Assembly (NCBI GenBank): GCA_015060535.1 | Contig: SUYH01000006.1 | Span: 124,001-188,000 of the forward strand | Length of the DNA: 64,000 nucleotides | Direction of reading: 5' to 3' | Source of the DNA: Prevotella sp. | Lineage (GTDB): Bacteria; Bacteroidota; Bacteroidia; Bacteroidales; Bacteroidaceae | Shown: in pieces, positions 62,511-64,000 of the stretch | Position numbering within the stretch: position 1 is the first letter of the stretch | Layout of the letters: each line of letters begins with the position of its first letter | Translations under genes and position numbers: made by a program | Notes under the pieces: generated by a model | Told to the model about the DNA's origin: nothing | Databases searched by the model: none | What the model saw: only the letters and a program-made list of their open reading frames with translations

Positions 62511-62518
62511 TATCTTTG
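62511..62518 (+). promoter_or_regulatory. Candidate -7 box of the AraC-type gene
   Basis: TATCTTTG fits TAnnTTTG and lies 21 nt before the start codon; a TTTG at 62484-62487 is 23 nt upstream, slightly far. Confidence 0.6.
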
Positions 62519-62539
62519 CAGCACTAAAACTAAAGTAAC

Positions 62540-63595
62540 ATGAACCTTGTCGACATTCTACTTATCGTTATCATCCTACTTCTTTTGGTCTATTGCGCCA
62601 AATTAAAGCTGCGTCAGCAGCCCTCAAACAACGACACATCGGATTATGCGGGACTGAAAGCAGAGGTCAGCAACAATGACATCATGCACTATATCCGTGA
62701 AACGGCTGAGAGCGTCAGACCAGTCATGGATTGCAAGCAGATTGATTTTAGCATCAAGTGCTCCCCTGAGAGTATGATGGGTTGGATTGACACCGACCAG
62801 CTGGATAAAATCATTCTCCTGCTCCTCTCTGACATGATTAAGAGCGTCGGCAAGGAAGGAATGATTACTATGGAGGTTAACACCAATAAGAATTATGACA
62901 GTATTACCCTCCGTTTGAACGACAATGGTACGAAGATGTTGAACACCGGTATTACGATAGCCCACAAGCTGGTAACACTGCATCATGGTGACATCAGCAG
63001 GACGTATTATGAAGGACAAGGTAATGCTGTGCTCATCAGGCTTCCAATTACCAAAGATGCTTTCCTCACAGAGCAAGACGAACAAAAGGGAGAAATAGCC
63101 CAACAGCCATCCCTACCCTTCCACATTCCTACCAACATTGAACTGAATGTGCCTACCATCGAGCTACCACCAGGCTTCGAAACAGGCAGTCAGCCGTTAG
63201 GAGCCCTTGTGCAACAGGCTTACAACTCGCCTGACCAGAAATTTCTTCTTCAAGCCATGAAATGTATCAATGAGCACATGGCTGACAGCGATTACGACCG
63301 CGAGGCGTTTGCAGCCGACATGGGAGCCAGTGTCAGCACGCTCTATAACAAGCTACGCGCTATTACTGGCAAGAATGTTACAACCTTTATCCGTGACCAG
63401 CGCATCAAAACAGCCTGCCGACTGGCTAAGGAGAATCCAGACCTGCGCGTCAGCGACATCGCCTATCGGGTAGGCTTTCGCGACCCCAAGTATTTTGCCA
63501 CATCCTTCAAACGCGTCATGGGTGTCCAGCCCAAAGAGTATTTCGATCGCATCAGGACTTTGCAGGACGAGCCATCCACAATCCCACAAACGTAA
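62540..63595 (+). CDS. Membrane-anchored AraC regulator with degenerate histidine-kinase ATPase domain
   Basis: This 351-residue protein starts with one transmembrane segment (about 4-22, VDILLIVIILLLLVYCA). Residues about 50-170 resemble a HATPase_c domain: SPESMMGWIDTDQLDKIILLLLSDMIKSV in the N-box position (the Asn is missing), LRLNDNGTKM in place of the G1 box, and GITIAHKLVTLHHGDI in place of the G2 box. No phosphorylatable-histidine domain and no receiver are present. After a Pro-rich linker (about 185-225) comes an AraC-type DNA-binding domain (FAADMGASVSTLYNKLRAI; VSDIAYRVGFRDPKYFATSFK). It looks like a reduced hybrid two-component protein. Target genes are unknown; autoregulation is suggested by the palindromes upstream. 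It overlaps the convergent symporter gene by 44 nt. Confidence 0.82.
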   Translation: MNLVDILLIVIILLLLVYCAKLKLRQQPSNNDTSDYAGLKAEVSNNDIMHYIRETAESVRPVMDCKQIDFSIKCSPESMMGWIDTDQLDKIILLLLSDMIKSVGKEGMITMEVNTNKNYDSITLRLNDNGTKMLNTGITIAHKLVTLHHGDISRTYYEGQGNAVLIRLPITKDAFLTEQDEQKGEIAQQPSLPFHIPTNIELNVPTIELPPGFETGSQPLGALVQQAYNSPDQKFLLQAMKCINEHMADSDYDREAFAADMGASVSTLYNKLRAITGKNVTTFIRDQRIKTACRLAKENPDLRVSDIAYRVGFRDPKYFATSFKRVMGVQPKEYFDRIRTLQDEPSTIPQT

Positions 63596-64000
63596 ACACC
63601 CCATTAAGCATCAGCAACTCGTAGCCAAAGCGATAGCCTGCCAGATAAGTCATCAGAGAGTCTATCCCATAGCACAACAACGGTGAGGCTACGCAGATAT
63701 AAGGCACTAAACGATCTTGCGACTTTCTCTTGGTCAGCATGCCGAAGGCAAAGAGCCCCAGCAGCGGACCATATGTATAGCCACAAATCACGTAGATGGC
63801 ATCAATCACACTTGTGGAGTTGAGCATCCTGAAGAGAATAATCATCAAGACGAAGAGGGCGCTGATGCCCAGATGAGCCCGTTTACGCAAACGCTCATCC
63901 CCTGCCCTGCCACAGATATCCACACAATAACTCGTGGTCAGAGAAGTCAGTGCAGAGTCGGCACTCGAGAACGAGGCCGCCACCAGTCCGATGGTAAAAG
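63552..64000 (-). CDS. Sodium:solute symporter (SSS family), C-terminal part, truncated by window edge
   Basis: The frame stays open to the window edge, above the ORF-track start at 63983; upstream codons read FTIGLVAASFSSADSALTSL, the SSS-family segment that includes the sodium-binding serines. At least four further hydrophobic segments follow (LFVLMIILFRML, VIDAIYVICGYTYGPLLGLFAFGML and so on). The stop lies at 63552, inside the end of the AraC-type gene. The transported solute cannot be told from this fragment. Confidence 0.88.
   Translation of the reverse strand, partial: FTIGLVAASFSSADSALTSLTTSYCVDICGRAGDERLRKRAHLGISALFVLMIILFRMLNSTSVIDAIYVICGYTYGPLLGLFAFGMLTKRKSQDRLVPYICVASPLLCYGIDSLMTYLAGYRFGYELLMLNGVFTFVGLWMARPAKS

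Overview
The window looks like a chromosomal segment of a Bacteroidales bacterium, most probably Prevotella or a close relative. The grounds are two SusC/SusD loci, a propeller-sensor AraC regulator, promoters of the Bacteroidetes type (TTTG, about 20 nt, TAnnTTTG), many surface lipoproteins, and a split-free ssrA whose tag reads GENKYALAA. The genus assignment is inference; no rRNA gene or species marker is present.

Layout. (1) 1-13.8 kb: a starch/maltodextrin locus. A minus-strand unit (LacI-type regulator, MFS sugar transporter, 4-alpha-glucanotransferase cut by the window edge) diverges from a plus-strand unit (SusC, SusD, SusE-like and SusF-like lipoproteins, then a GH13 alpha-amylase and a small tyrosine phosphatase). 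A perfect TGCAAACGTTTGCA operator lies between them. (2) 13.8-14.5 kb: tmRNA on the minus strand, followed downstream by two 92-bp tandem repeats that copy the tmRNA 3' end. (3) 14.5-31.4 kb: an exopolysaccharide/capsule cluster with Wza-like export protein, Wzz-like protein, EpsG/Wzy-like polymerase, Wzx-like flippase, four glycosyltransferases, a GT11 fucosyltransferase, a secreted TIM-barrel hydrolase-like protein, a phosphoglycosyl transferase, a Wzi-like outer-membrane protein and two less known genes. A two-gene DUF3791/DUF3990-like (ADP-ribosyltransferase-like) cassette is inserted exactly at the wza-wzz junction and is flanked by a duplication of that junction. (4) 31.4-49.0 kb: an arabinan utilisation locus on the minus strand (SusC, SusD, a lipoprotein with repeated binding modules, GH43 lipoprotein, GH51-GH43 fusion, GH51), headed by a propeller-type AraC regulator that has no kinase or receiver domain. 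(5) 49.1-53.5 kb: small housekeeping genes (Gly/Ser-rich secreted protein, histidine phosphatase, DUF308 membrane protein, uridine kinase, UDG-like protein), with unusually long convergent overlaps. (6) 52.5-60.6 kb: a secreted EEP-family nuclease/phosphatase diverging from a TonB receptor with two OB-fold-like lipoproteins; then ribosomal protein L31 (zinc-free type) and a NUC-type endonuclease lipoprotein. This may be a nucleic-acid or phosphate scavenging locus (inference). (7) 60.6-64 kb: glutathione peroxidase plus thioredoxin reductase, a membrane AraC protein with a decayed histidine-kinase ATPase domain, and the end of a sodium:solute symporter.

How it works together: two glycan systems bind, cut and import starch and arabinan, each with its own local regulator and candidate operator; the middle cluster builds a surface polysaccharide that probably contains fucose. 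The most unusual items are the ART-like cassette and its junction duplication, the tmRNA-tail repeats, three intergenic arrays of repeats with an 11-bp or 22-bp period, and two AraC regulators that lack the phosphorelay of normal hybrid two-component systems. No CRISPR array, complete IS, integrase or tRNA gene was recognised. Promoter, operator and terminator calls are made by eye; all functions are by family recognition, with no database search.
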